NCBI GenBank assembly: GCA_041485125.1
Contig: JBGPIT010000031.1
Location: 1-23,885, forward strand
Direction of reading: 5' to 3'
Length of the DNA: 23,885 bases
Source of the DNA: JBGPIT01 sp041485125
GTDB taxonomy: Bacteria; Desulfobacterota; Binatia; UTPRO1
In this document: piece by piece, positions 1-10,285 of the stretch
Numbering within the stretch: position 1 is the stretch's first letter
Layout of the letters: each line of letters begins with the position of its first letter
The notes under the pieces: generated by a model
Database searches by the model: none
What the model was told of the DNA's origin: nothing
The model's input: only the letters and a program-made list of their open reading frames with translations
Translations under genes and position numbers: made by a program

Positions 1-59
1 CGCATGGCTGACGCACTGTCGCCAAGCACGCCCGCCGGGTCAATACGCCACGTGGCGCC

Positions 60-82
60 CGCGCGTCCGGCGCGTGTTTTTC
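60..82 (+). terminator. Putative intrinsic terminator of a gene to the left of the window
   Basis: A short G/C hairpin (CGCGC at 60-64, GCGCG at 70-74, 5-nt loop) is followed by TGTTTTTC, the usual layout of an intrinsic terminator reading rightwards. A 12-bp perfect palindrome CGCCACGTGGCG lies just before it at 46-57. No gene end is visible to its left, so its owner is inferred. Confidence 0.4.
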
Positions 83-178
83 CTTTACACCCCGAACCGT
101 ACGGCGTTAGAACCACGCATCCCGGATCGCCCGCGTGTCCCCGACTGCAGGGCCGATCCTAACCCCGAAGGAGCTCCC

Positions 179-3100
179 ATGGCCAAGCGGATCCCCGTTG
201 CCGCGCTGCTCTGGTTCGTCGTCGGTGCCGCGGTCGCCCGCGCGGAATTTCCGTATCCGACCTGTGGCGGCGCTCAAGCGCCCGGCTGTACCAATCCGGC
301 GGACTACGAGTCGTACCTGTTTCTGCCCACGGCCATGCCGCCGACGATCCCGTCGGATCTGAGCGCGACGAACTTCCGCTTCTCGAGCCTCGTCGACGGA
401 GCGGTGCCGGCGACGCCGCAGGAGCTCTTCGGCGTCCGCGGCCCGAGCGTCGACAAGGCCTGGCAGATCACGACCGGCCGTCCCGATGTCGTGATCGCCA
501 TCCTCGATTCGGGGATCGAGTGGCTCGACGGCGGCGCCATGGCCGACCTCGTCAACAAGGTCCACCTGAACCAGGGCGAGCTGCCGCTGCCCGAGGGCAC
601 GTCGACCGGCTACGACCGCAACGGCGACGGGATCTTCAACGTCAAGGACTACCTCGCCGACGGCACGCACGCGCAAGACAGCCGGGTCAGCGACCAGAAC
701 GGCAACGGCATCATCGATGCCGAGGACCTGATCAAGATCTTCTCCGACTCGATCGACGGCGACGCCAACGGCTACGTCGACGACATCGCCGGCTGGGACT
801 TCCACGAGAATGACAACGATCCCTTCGACGACGTGTCGTACGGCCACGGCACCGGCGAGGCGCGCGACTCGACCTCCGAGGTCAACAACGGCGGCGACGT
901 CGGCACCGCGCCGAACTCGATGTTCATCCCGATCAAGGTCGCCGACAGCTTCGTCTCCGACATCAACGACTTCGCGAAGGGGGTGGTCTTCGCCGTCGAC
1001 AGCGGCGTCGCGGTGATCCAAGAGGCGAACGGCTCGCTCGACAATACGCCCTTCGCGCAGGAGGCGATCGACTACGCGTGGAAGAAGGGAATTCCCGTGA
1101 TCGCCTCGGCGGCGGACGAGGAGTCGTTCCACCACAACTACCCGTCGAACTACAACCACACGATCCCGGTGAACTCGGTGCGCGCCCAGGACGGCACCTT
1201 CGTGCAGAACAACACGTACTTGCTTCTGAACGGCTGCACCAACTACGGCGCCCACAACGTGCACGTCTCGATCCCGTCGAACTCGTGCTCGTCGGAGGCG
1301 ACGGGGCGCGGCTCCGGCATGGCGGCGTTGATCGTCGCGCAGGCGCGGAACCTCGTCGACCGCGGTCTGCTCACGAACCACCCGGTCACGAATACGGCGC
1401 TCTCGGCGAACGAGGTGAAGCAGATCCTCGCCGTCACCGCCGACGACATCGACTTCACCGGCAACTACGCGCTCAGCACCTCCTCGAGCGTGAAGTTCGG
1501 CTACCTGCACGATCTCGTCTCGACGCGCTTTCCCTCGCATGCGGGACGCGACAAGTACTTCGGCTACGGGCGCGTCAACGCCGACCGCGCCGTCCGCACG
1601 CTCTCGGCGACGACGATCCCGCCCGAGGCCGACGTCACGGCGCCGGCGTGGTTCCAGAATCTCGATCCGACCGTCACCCCGATGGTGCCGATCACCGGCG
1701 CGATGGCGGCGCTCCGCCGCGCCAACGTCTACACCTACACGATCGAGTACGGCTGCGGCGTCGATCCGGTCGACGGCGAGTTCACCCGCCCCGGCCACTT
1801 GATCGCGAGCGGCGCACCGGGCGCGCCGGTGAACGGCGTCCTCGCCAACTGGTCGATCGCGGGGGTGACGGCCGACTGCGCCTTCAACGCGATCACGCTG
1901 CCGGTCGCGGACCGCGACCAATTCGACGAGGTCTTCAACGTCACCCTCCGCGTCCAGGTCACCGACGACCTCGGCAACGTCGGCGAGGACCGCAAGGTCG
2001 TGTCGGTCCACCACGACCCCGACGTGAAGCCGGGCTTCCCGCTCTACCTGCGTGGCTCCGGCGACAGCTCACCGACCCTCGCCGACCTCGACGGCAACGG
2101 CGTCCTCGACGTGATCATCGCCAACGCCTCGGGCGAGGTGCACGCGCTCGACGGCTCAGGCAACGAGCTTCCGGGCTGGCCAGTGACCACGAGCCTCGAC
2201 GTCCTTCACACCGGCTCGGCCGGGTTCGTGAGCGGCGCGGTCGACGACCAGGTCCACGAGTCGATCCTGAGCTCGGTCGCGGTCGGCGATCTCGAGCGCG
2301 ACGGCAGCCTCGAGGTGGTGGTCGCGTCGACGCAGGGCAAGCTCTACGTCTTCTCCGCGTCCGGCGTGCTGCGACCCGGCTTCCCCGTGAGCACCAATCC
2401 GGCCTTCTCCGCGCCCGCGATCCGCAACGAGGCGAACCGGCTCGACCCCGGCTTTCTCGCCACGCCGGCGCTCGCCGACCTCGACAAGGACGGCGAGCTC
2501 GAGATCATCGTCGGATCGATGGACCGCCATCTCTACGTCTGGCGCGCCGACGGCACGCTGCAGCCGGGCTTCCCGATCCTCATGGTCGATCGCACGGTGA
2601 CGACGGTGAATCCGCTGAACGATCAAGTGACGTGGAACCTGGTCGGCGGCCAGCCGACCGGCTCGCGCGGCACCAAGCTCGCCGGCTCGCCGGCGGTCGG
2701 CGACATCGACGGCGACGGCTTTCTCGAGATCGTCCAGGGCACGAACGAGGAGTACGTGCGCGGCGAGTCGGGCAACGTGCAGATCTCACCGTTCGCCAAT
2801 TTGTTCGGCCTGTCGGCGATCAACGGCCGCGTCTACGCGGTCGCGCACGACGGCACGCTGAGCCCGCGCGTCGTCGGCAATGCGGCGGGGCCCTATCTCC
2901 CCGGCTGGCCGGTCAAGATCGGCATCTTCCTCGACGACCTCCTGCCGACGGTCGGACACGGCGTGAGCCAAGGCCCCGCGCTCGGCGATCTCGACGGCGA
3001 CGGCATCGAGGAGGTCGCCGTGCAAGGCAGCAACGGGCCGGTCTACGTCCTGCGTGGCGACGGGACCTCGTTCCTCGGCCTCACGATCAACGGCAAGCAT

Positions 3101-4168
3101 CGCACGCTCGACTACGACGTCTCGCTGGCGATTCCGCCGCAGGCGGGTTCGACGGATTTCCCGCTGATCCTCGGTCTCCTCGGCGCCCCGAGCCTCGCGG
3201 ATCTCCAAAACGACGGCAACCTCGAGGTGACCGTCGGCACCGCGGGCACGACCAAGCTCATCGACGCGCAGGCCCCGGCGCGGCAGGAGCCGGGTGACAA
3301 TCAGATCTCCGCGTGGGATCCGCGCACCGGCCGCATGCTCGACGCCTTCCCGCGCATCGTCGAGGACATCATGTTCTTCGGCAATCCCGCGGTCGCCGAT
3401 CTCGACGGCGATGGCCTCCCCGAGATCATTCAGGGCACCGGCGGCGGCATCATCCACGCGTTCAACTATCTCGGCGTCGAGCCGGCGGGATGGCCGAAGT
3501 TCACCAACAACTGGATGATCCCGATCCCGGCCATCGGCGACATCGACGACGACGGCCTCCTCGAGGTCGTCGGGATGAGCCGCGAGGGGTTCCTCACGGT
3601 GTGGGACACGACCGGTCCGGCGACGCCGAACGCGGTGCAATGGGCCGGCTTCCGCCACGACCGCCAGCGGACCGGCAGCGTTCGCTCGGGCGTCCCTGCG
3701 GGGCTCGTGCCTGACGGATGTGAGGCCGGCGTCTATCCGCTCGCGCTCAAGGTCGCGAAGCTCAAGAACAGCGCGCAGCCGAACAACGACAAGTTCATCC
3801 TCAAGGGCACGTTCATCCTCAGCGGGAATGTGATCGCCCCCGCGAGCGACGACGTCGGCTTCCGCCTGAGCGGCGGCGCCGGCATCGTCTACGACGGCAG
3901 CGTCGCCGGCGGTCTCTTGGCGGCGAAGAGCGGCTACAAGTTCATCGGCCCGGCGACGACCGGCGGCGGTGCGCTCACCATCAAGCTCAAGAGCAAGGAC
4001 GGACGGTCGTTCAAGGTGACCGCGATCGCGAAGGCGATGAACTCGAGTGGCTCCGCGGTTCCGATCGGCACGCCGCTCTTCCGGATCGGCAACGACTGCT
4101 TCGCCGCGTCGGTGCCGTGTAAGCCGGCGAGCGGGGGCAAGGTCGAGGTGTGCAAGCCGGCGAAGTGA
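179..4168 (+). CDS. Secreted S8 (subtilase)-fold protein with FG-GAP/VCBS beta-propeller repeats; probably a pseudopeptidase
   Basis: This is a 1329-residue exported protein. The start is ATG 179, seven bases after GAAGGAG and directly before a signal peptide (AAs 1-22, cleavage near ARA-EF). An earlier in-frame ATG at 74 would bury that signal. AAs ~85-450 form a subtilase domain: catalytic Asp110 in ILDSG and His223 in GHGTG are present. The usual GTSMA motif reads GSGMA, so Gly380 sits where the nucleophile Ser belongs, and the AGNEG oxyanion Asn is Asp313 (AADEE). Ca-binding-type loops lie at 146-157 (DRNGDG...D), 172-183 (DQNGNG...D) and 193-202. AAs ~630-1170 hold about eight FG-GAP-like units of the form ADLDGDG.LEI followed by PGWP/PGFP, as in integrin-type propellers. 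AAs ~1186-1329 form a beta-rich C-terminal domain I cannot name. The family normally cleaves extracellular protein. With two catalytic positions lost I infer a binding or structural role. It stands alone and ends at a strong hairpin. Confidence 0.88.
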   Translation: MAKRIPVAALLWFVVGAAVARAEFPYPTCGGAQAPGCTNPADYESYLFLPTAMPPTIPSDLSATNFRFSSLVDGAVPATPQELFGVRGPSVDKAWQITTGRPDVVIAILDSGIEWLDGGAMADLVNKVHLNQGELPLPEGTSTGYDRNGDGIFNVKDYLADGTHAQDSRVSDQNGNGIIDAEDLIKIFSDSIDGDANGYVDDIAGWDFHENDNDPFDDVSYGHGTGEARDSTSEVNNGGDVGTAPNSMFIPIKVADSFVSDINDFAKGVVFAVDSGVAVIQEANGSLDNTPFAQEAIDYAWKKGIPVIASAADEESFHHNYPSNYNHTIPVNSVRAQDGTFVQNNTYLLLNGCTNYGAHNVHVSIPSNSCSSEATGRGSGMAALIVAQARNLVDRGLLTNHPVTNTALSANEVKQILAVTADDIDFTGNYALSTSSSVKFGYLHDLVSTRFPSHAGRDKYFGYGRVNADRAVRTLSATTIPPEADVTAPAWFQNLDPTVTPMVPITGAMAALRRANVYTYTIEYGCGVDPVDGEFTRPGHLIASGAPGAPVNGVLANWSIAGVTADCAFNAITLPVADRDQFDEVFNVTLRVQVTDDLGNVGEDRKVVSVHHDPDVKPGFPLYLRGSGDSSPTLADLDGNGVLDVIIANASGEVHALDGSGNELPGWPVTTSLDVLHTGSAGFVSGAVDDQVHESILSSVAVGDLERDGSLEVVVASTQGKLYVFSASGVLRPGFPVSTNPAFSAPAIRNEANRLDPGFLATPALADLDKDGELEIIVGSMDRHLYVWRADGTLQPGFPILMVDRTVTTVNPLNDQVTWNLVGGQPTGSRGTKLAGSPAVGDIDGDGFLEIVQGTNEEYVRGESGNVQISPFANLFGLSAINGRVYAVAHDGTLSPRVVGNAAGPYLPGWPVKIGIFLDDLLPTVGHGVSQGPALGDLDGDGIEEVAVQGSNGPVYVLRGDGTSFLGLTINGKHRTLDYDVSLAIPPQAGSTDFPLILGLLGAPSLADLQNDGNLEVTVGTAGTTKLIDAQAPARQEPGDNQISAWDPRTGRMLDAFPRIVEDIMFFGNPAVADLDGDGLPEIIQGTGGGIIHAFNYLGVEPAGWPKFTNNWMIPIPAIGDIDDDGLLEVVGMSREGFLTVWDTTGPATPNAVQWAGFRHDRQRTGSVRSGVPAGLVPDGCEAGVYPLALKVAKLKNSAQPNNDKFILKGTFILSGNVIAPASDDVGFRLSGGAGIVYDGSVAGGLLAAKSGYKFIGPATTGGGALTIKLKSKDGRSFKVTAIAKAMNSSGSAVPIGTPLFRIGNDCFAASVPCKPASGGKVEVCKPAK

Positions 4169-4174
4169 GGCGAG

Positions 4175-4206
4175 CGGTGGCGGACACAACCACGTGTCCG
4201 CCACCG
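4175..4206. terminator. Perfect 13-bp hairpin between convergent genes
   Basis: The arms CGGTGGCGGACAC (4175-4187) and GTGTCCGCCACCG (4194-4206) are perfectly complementary around a 6-nt loop, seven bases after the stop of the subtilase-fold gene. A second hairpin follows at 4213-4230 (GGCCGGT, loop GGCT, ACCGGCC). Neither has a T-run. Their place between convergent genes fits a bidirectional transcription end. Confidence 0.6.
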
Positions 4207-4264
4207 GGTCCGGGCCGGTGGCTACCGGCCGGCGAGGTCAGACCCTCTCCAAGGTCATGATCCT

Positions 4265-5203
4265 CTAGAGCTGGTCACGCAGGCGGTCGCAGCCGCGGAG
4301 CTTGCGAATCAACGTGCTCCGCCCGATGCCGAGCCGGCGCGCCGCCATGCTCTGGTTGCCGCCGCAGCGGGCGACCGCCGCGAAGATATAGTCGCACTCC
4401 ATCTGGTGGAGCGGCGTGATCTCCGGCGCGACGCGACGCCGGGGCCGCCGTCCGAGCACGGCGCGGATGCGTTCCGCCGTGATCGTGCTCCGGCGCGCGC
4501 CGTTCACCGCGGTCTCCAGCACCTGCAGCAGCTCGGGGACGTTGCCCGGCCAGGTGTAGCTGGTGAGGGCGGCGAGGGCGCCGTGCGAGAGCGTGAACCG
4601 TCGTCCGCCCTCCGGCGCCTCGCGCTCCGCGATCCACTCGTTGGCGATCACCACGATGTCGTGGACCCGCTCCCGCAACGGGGGAATGTGGAGCTGGATC
4701 AACGCGAGGTGGTCGTAGAGCGCGCGGCTGAACTTGTCGACGCGCAGGAGCCGGTCGAGCGACGGGTCGGCACCGCTGATGAGGCGGACGCCGTTCAGGT
4801 TGTCCTCGGTCAGTAGACTCAGCAGCGTCCGCTGCAACGGCTCGGAGGCCGACTGCAGCCCGTCCAGGAACAAGGTCCCGCGGCGGGCACGCGCGAGCAA
4901 GCCGCTCCCGCCGAGCCTGGGGTCGCCGAACGAGCGCTGGACTGCGCGCTCGTCGGCCATCCCCTGCAGGCGCGCGACGACGAATGCGCCGTCGCGCCGA
5001 GAGCTCTGCTCGTGGATCAGGCGCGCCCACTCGCGCTTTCCGGTTCCCGCCTCGCCGCACACCAGGACGTGCGCCTCGGAACGGGAGAGGGCGTGGATCG
5101 CCCGGTTGACGGTTTGGACCGCGAAGCTCGTACCGGCGAGCGCGAGGACGGGAGAGCTTCGATCGATCGGGGTGACTGTCGCGGCATTGAGTGGGTTCGT
5201 CAT
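4265..5203 (-). CDS. Degenerate AAA+ enhancer-binding-type regulator with Fis HTH, no GAFTGA loop
   Basis: This 312-residue protein resembles sigma-54 activators but lacks their key parts. Walker A is intact (GEAGTGK, AAs 50-56). Walker B reads LFLDG (AAs 111-115), so the catalytic Glu of the usual LFLDE is Gly115. The stretch where ELFGHEKGAFTGA belongs (AAs ~80-108) shows no GAFTGA motif. Sensor II (WPGNVPELL, from AA 218) and a C-terminal Fis helix-turn-helix (AAs ~268-305, GNQSMAARRLGIGRSTLIRKL) are present. There is no N-terminal receiver, GAF or PAS domain. The start is the ATG at 5203; no clear Shine-Dalgarno is seen, and the frame stays open upstream with an ATG at 5233. It diverges from the GAF-AAA+ regulator, so the pair probably shares a control region. 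I infer a DNA-binding regulator that cannot contact sigma-54 in the normal way and may not hydrolyse ATP. Confidence 0.8.
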   Translation of the reverse strand: MTNPLNAATVTPIDRSSPVLALAGTSFAVQTVNRAIHALSRSEAHVLVCGEAGTGKREWARLIHEQSSRRDGAFVVARLQGMADERAVQRSFGDPRLGGSGLLARARRGTLFLDGLQSASEPLQRTLLSLLTEDNLNGVRLISGADPSLDRLLRVDKFSRALYDHLALIQLHIPPLRERVHDIVVIANEWIAEREAPEGGRRFTLSHGALAALTSYTWPGNVPELLQVLETAVNGARRSTITAERIRAVLGRRPRRRVAPEITPLHQMECDYIFAAVARCGGNQSMAARRLGIGRSTLIRKLRGCDRLRDQL

Positions 5204-5447
5204 GGTGAACCGACACAGCAAGCCGCAGACCATGCACGTAGACGTAGAAACGACGGTCGCTTGTATCAGCGTGGTACGTTTCACTGTGCACTTCAGATGA
5301 CACTCCGGATGAACGAGCGTCCTCTGGATTGGACACCCGACTCTGTTGCGCCGCGGGGCTGCAAAGCGGTATGCAGCCGGGCATATGCGGGAATCGACAT
5401 ACCGGCCGATCGTCTCGCACCGCTGAGGCATGCCGCCAGGAATTCCG
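5204..5447. promoter_or_regulatory. Divergent intergenic region between two AAA+/Fis regulators
   Basis: This 244-bp stretch has no convincing gene and must hold promoters for both flanking regulators. GAAACG and CGTTTC lie about 24 bp apart near 5247-5282, too weak to call an operator. I find no -24/-12 sigma-54 promoter with correct GG to GC spacing. Shared control is inferred from layout only. Confidence 0.4.
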
Positions 5448-6968
5448 ATGGAGCCGTCCCCGGAGATCGACGTCGTCCGCTGCCAGCGCGAGCGCGACCT
5501 CTATCGCCGTCTCCTCGACCTCGGCGCCCAGCGCGACCTCCGCGCCTTCCTCCGCGAGGCCCTGGCGCTGGTCGTCGACGTCACCGGCACCCAACAGGGC
5601 TACCTCGAGCTGCACGACGACCAGAGCGCGGACCACCGACCGCAGTGGTGGATCGCCCACGGCCTCTCCGAGGACGAGATCGAGGGTGTGAGATCGGTCG
5701 TTTCCCGTGGGATCATCGCCCAGGCGATCGCGACCGGGCAGACGATCGTCACCCCCTCGGCCCTCCTCGATCCCCGCTTCCGCGATCGTGGCAGCGTCAA
5801 GATCGCCCGCATCGAGTCCGTGCTGTGCACGCCGATCGGCAGCGACCCGCCGGTCGGGGTCCTCTATCTCCAGGGTCGGACGGAGCCCGGGCCGCTTTCC
5901 GCCGAGGACCGTAGCAACGCCGAGATCTTCGCCCGCCACTTGGCGCCGCTCGCCGATCGTCTGCTGGTCGAGCAACGGAAGCCCGACCCGACCGCGCCAT
6001 TCCGCGAGAAGCTCAGCGTCGCCAACGTGATCGGCCGGAGCCCGGCCCTCGCCGCGTTGCTCCGTCAGGTCGCGCTGGTCGGGCCGCTCGACGTGCACGT
6101 GCTCCTCACCGGCGAGTCGGGGACCGGCAAGAGCCAGATCGCGCGCGCGATCCACGACAACGGCCCGCGCGCGGCGTACCCCTTCGTCGAGCTCAACTGC
6201 GCGGCGCTGCCGGAGGCGCTTCTCGAAAGCGAGCTCTTCGGCGCCCACGCCGGCGCGCACTCGACCGCCGCGCGACGGGTCGAAGGGAAGGTCGCGGCCG
6301 CCGAGCGCGGCACCTTGCTGCTCGACGAGATCGGCGACCTGGCGTTACCGGCGCAGGCAAAGGTCCTCCATCTCCTCCAATCCAAGCAGTACTACCCGCT
6401 CGGCAGCTCGAAGCCGGTGCACGCGAACGTGCGCCTGATCGCCGCGACCAACCTCGACTTGCCACGCGCCGTCGCCGAGCGCCGCTGCCGCGAGGATCTG
6501 CTCTACCGGCTGCAAGTCCTGCCGGTGCGGGTGCCCGCGTTGCGCGAGCGGCGCGGCGACGTCGCCGAGCTCGCGGCGCATTTCTGCGCCGCAGCCTGCG
6601 AGCGTCACGGCCTGCCGTGGGTCGAGCTTTCGCGCGGCGCGATCCGCGCCGCGGAGTCCGCGGAGTGGCCGGGCAACGTGCGCCAGCTCGGCAACGCGGT
6701 CGAGGCGGCCGCGATCCGTGCCGCCGGCGAGGGTGCGGTCAACGTCGAGCGCGCGCATCTCTTCCCCGACACCGCGCCGGCGCTTGCCGAGGAGAGCGAG
6801 CCGGTCACGTTCCAGGAGGCGACCCGCCGTTTCCAAGCGCGCCTGCTGCGTGAATCGCTCGAGGACCACAACTGGAACGTGATGGAGGTCGCGCGCCGGC
6901 TCGATCTCGCCCGCTCGCACGTCTACAACCTGATCCACGCCTTCGGCCTCGAGCGCACGCGGCGCTGA
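5448..6968 (+). CDS. GAF-AAA+-Fis enhancer-binding regulator with a GAHSTA variant loop
   Basis: This 506-residue transcription regulator starts at ATG 5448, preceded by AGGAA at 7-8 bases; an ATG six codons upstream has no such site. AAs ~25-175 form a GAF sensory domain of unknown ligand. The AAA+ domain has Walker A GESGTGK (222-228), Walker B LLLDE (290-294), sensor I (AATN near 333), the R-x-DLLYRL segment (~348-355) and WPGNVRQL (~407-414). A C-terminal Fis-type helix-turn-helix covers ~465-503. The sigma-54 contact loop, normally GAFTGA, reads GAHSTA (269-274): the Phe, Thr and second Gly are all changed. ATPase residues look intact, so the machine probably runs, but its sigma-54 contact is doubtful. 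From memory, GAHSTA-like loops recur in Myxococcota regulators linked to Ser/Thr kinases; I could not verify this. Confidence 0.87.
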   Translation: MEPSPEIDVVRCQRERDLYRRLLDLGAQRDLRAFLREALALVVDVTGTQQGYLELHDDQSADHRPQWWIAHGLSEDEIEGVRSVVSRGIIAQAIATGQTIVTPSALLDPRFRDRGSVKIARIESVLCTPIGSDPPVGVLYLQGRTEPGPLSAEDRSNAEIFARHLAPLADRLLVEQRKPDPTAPFREKLSVANVIGRSPALAALLRQVALVGPLDVHVLLTGESGTGKSQIARAIHDNGPRAAYPFVELNCAALPEALLESELFGAHAGAHSTAARRVEGKVAAAERGTLLLDEIGDLALPAQAKVLHLLQSKQYYPLGSSKPVHANVRLIAATNLDLPRAVAERRCREDLLYRLQVLPVRVPALRERRGDVAELAAHFCAAACERHGLPWVELSRGAIRAAESAEWPGNVRQLGNAVEAAAIRAAGEGAVNVERAHLFPDTAPALAEESEPVTFQEATRRFQARLLRESLEDHNWNVMEVARRLDLARSHVYNLIHAFGLERTRR

Positions 6969-7002
6969 CGACACGCGCGCGTCGACCTGGAGGCGCGGCC
7001 GG

Positions 7003-8471
7003 TCAGGCCTTGAGCTTCTCGGCGAGGAGGCGGTTCACCAGCTGCGGGTTCGCCTTGCCGCCGGTCGCCTTCATCACCTGACCGACGAAGAACCCGAGCA
7101 GCTTGTCCTTGCCGGCGCGGTAGCCGGCGACCTTGTCGGCGTTCGCGCCGATCACCGCGTCGATCGCGGCGACGATCGGTCCCTCGTCGGAGACCTGCTG
7201 CAAGCCCTTGGCGGCGACGATCGCGCGCGGCGCGCTGCCGGTCGCGACCATCTCCTCGAAGACCGTCTTGGCGATCTTGCCGCTGATGGCGCCTTCGTCG
7301 ATGAGCGCGATCAGCTCGCCGACGTGCGCGGCGGCGACGGGCCACGCGGTGATCGTCGGCGCGTCGTCGAGCTTGCGCTCGCGAATGAGACGGAGCACGT
7401 CGCCCATCACCCAGTTGCTCGCGGCCTTGGCGTTGCCGTGCGCAGCGACGACGGCCTCGAAGAAGTCGGCGACGTCACGCCGCGCGGTCAGGACCTCGGC
7501 GTCGTACGCCGGCAAGCCGAGCCCCTCCACGAAGCGCGCGCGGCGCGCGTCGGGCAGCTCCGGCAACGTGCGCTGCACCTCGGCGACGAAGGCCTCGTCG
7601 ACGAGGAGCGGCGGCAGGTCGGGGTCGGGGAAGTAGCGATAGTCGTGCGCGGATTCCTTGCTGCGCATCGGGCGCGTCTCCTCGCGATCGGCGTCCCAGA
7701 GCCGGGTCTCCTGCACCAGCGTACCGCCCTCTTCCAGGACGCGGACGTGGCGGCGGAGCTCGTAGGCGATCGCCTTCTCGACGGCGCGGAACGAGTTCAT
7801 GTTCTTCACCTCGACCTTGACGCCGAGGGGAGTCGTGCCGCGCTTGCGCACCGAAACGTTGGCGTCGCAGCGGAAGCTGCCTTCCTCCATGTTGCCGTCG
7901 CAGATGCCGAGGTACTGGACGAGGGTGCGGAGCACGCGCAGGTAGGCGCCGGCCTCGGCCGGTGACGACATGTCGGGCTCGCTCACGATCTCGAGCAGCG
8001 GTACGCCCGAGCGATTGAAGTCGACCAGGCTCGAGTCGCCGTGCGCGTCGTGGATGTTCTTGCCGGTGTCCTCCTCCATGTGGATGCGGGTGAGGCGGAC
8101 GCGCTTCTGGGTACCGTCGACGCTGATGTCGACATAGCCGCTCTCGCAGATCGGCAGCTCGTACTGGCTGATCTGATAGCCCTTGGCGAGATCCGGATAG
8201 AAGTAGTTCTTCCGTGCCCAGCGGCTCCGCGGCGCGATTCGGCAATGGGTCGCGAGGCCGGCGCGCACCGCGTACTCGACGACCCGCCGGTTCAGCACCG
8301 GCAGGACGCCCGGCATGCCGAGGCAGACCGGACAGGTGTGGTGATTCGGCGCCGCGCCGAACCGCGCCGAGCAGCCGCAGAAGATCTTCGACTCGGTCAG
8401 CAGCTCCGCGTGCACCTCGAGACCGATGACGGCCTCGTACGGCCCGAGCGCCTCGTCGAGGGTGTCGTCGC

Positions 8472-8475
<4 letters not shown>
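7003..8475 (-). CDS. gatB: Aspartyl/glutamyl-tRNA(Asn/Gln) amidotransferase subunit B
   Basis: This is the 490-residue tRNA-binding and kinase subunit of the GatCAB complex, which turns Glu-tRNA(Gln) and Asp-tRNA(Asn) into Gln- and Asn-tRNA in the cytoplasm. It shows the family start IGLEVHAEL (17-25), zinc-type cysteines C33, C35, C48 and C51, RxRxARKNYFYPDL, HMEEDTGK, the FNRSGVPLLEIVSEPD segment, and a C-terminal YqeY-like tail ending near LLAEKLKA. Length is typical. The ATG at 8475 overlaps the gatA TGA (ATGA) and has AGGTGG about eight bases upstream, in line with translational coupling. It ends a minus-strand run starting with two lipid-enzyme genes. Its 3' end meets the GAF-AAA+ regulator with only 34 bp between, and I see no clear terminator there. 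Confidence 0.97.
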
Positions 8476-9940
<1,465 letters not shown>

Positions 9941-9944
<4 letters not shown>

Positions 9945-10228
9945 TCGATGATCTTGGGGACGCGGAAGAAGTCGCCGTCGCGCGCCGGCGCGTTCGCCAG
10001 CAAGGCGTCGGTATCCGGCTCGTTGACGACGACGTCGTCCCGCCACGGTGTCGGCAGGTCCAAGATGTGCGCGGTCGGCTCGACGCCCTCGGTGTCGAGC
10101 TCGTCGAGCTTGGCGATGTAGGTCAGGACGGCGTCGAGCGTCGCGGTCATCGCCTCTTCCTCCTCCGGTGTGAGCCGCAGACGGGCGAGCATCGCGACGT
10201 TCCGCACTTGATCGCGCGTGATCTTCAC
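9941..10228 (-). CDS. gatC: Aspartyl/glutamyl-tRNA(Asn/Gln) amidotransferase subunit C
   Basis: This is the 95-residue small subunit that clamps GatA to GatB. It begins MKITRDQVRNVAMLARLRLTP, the standard GatC opening, and has the DxLDTEGVEPTAH segment followed by the conserved FFRVPKIIE tail. The start codon is GTG at 10228; a GGTGG lies very close to it, so initiation may be weak or coupled to the acyltransferase gene 57 bp upstream. The frame and length fit the family exactly. A loose inverted repeat (GCCGCG 10251-10256, CGCGGC 10269-10274) in the gap is too weak to break the transcript with confidence. Confidence 0.95.
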
Positions 10229-10285
10229 GCCACCGACTCTACCAATGCCGGCCGCGAACCGCCAGAAACGCGCGGCCCGTCGCGC

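Noticed and set aside
107..2014. Long minus-strand frame (635 codons) opposite the subtilase-fold gene
   Set aside because: It is Arg/Val/Asp-rich, lacks any motif, and mirrors the reverse of a clearly real gene with signal peptide and domain motifs; a usual by-product of high GC.
1078..3297. Long plus-strand frame (739 codons) inside the same gene
   Set aside because: Low-complexity Arg/Pro/Gly/His composition in the wrong frame; overlaps fully with the FG-GAP region.
5247..5282. GAAACG/CGTTTC inverted repeat as an operator between the two regulators
   Set aside because: Only six-base arms separated by about 24 bp, expected by chance; kept only as a note.
5272..5290. TGGTACG..TGTGCA as a sigma-54 promoter
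   Set aside because: GG to GC spacing is three bases too long for the -24/-12 consensus.
4275..6260. Minus-strand frame of 661 codons across both regulators
   Set aside because: Arg/Ala-rich shadow that spans two real divergent genes and the gap between them.
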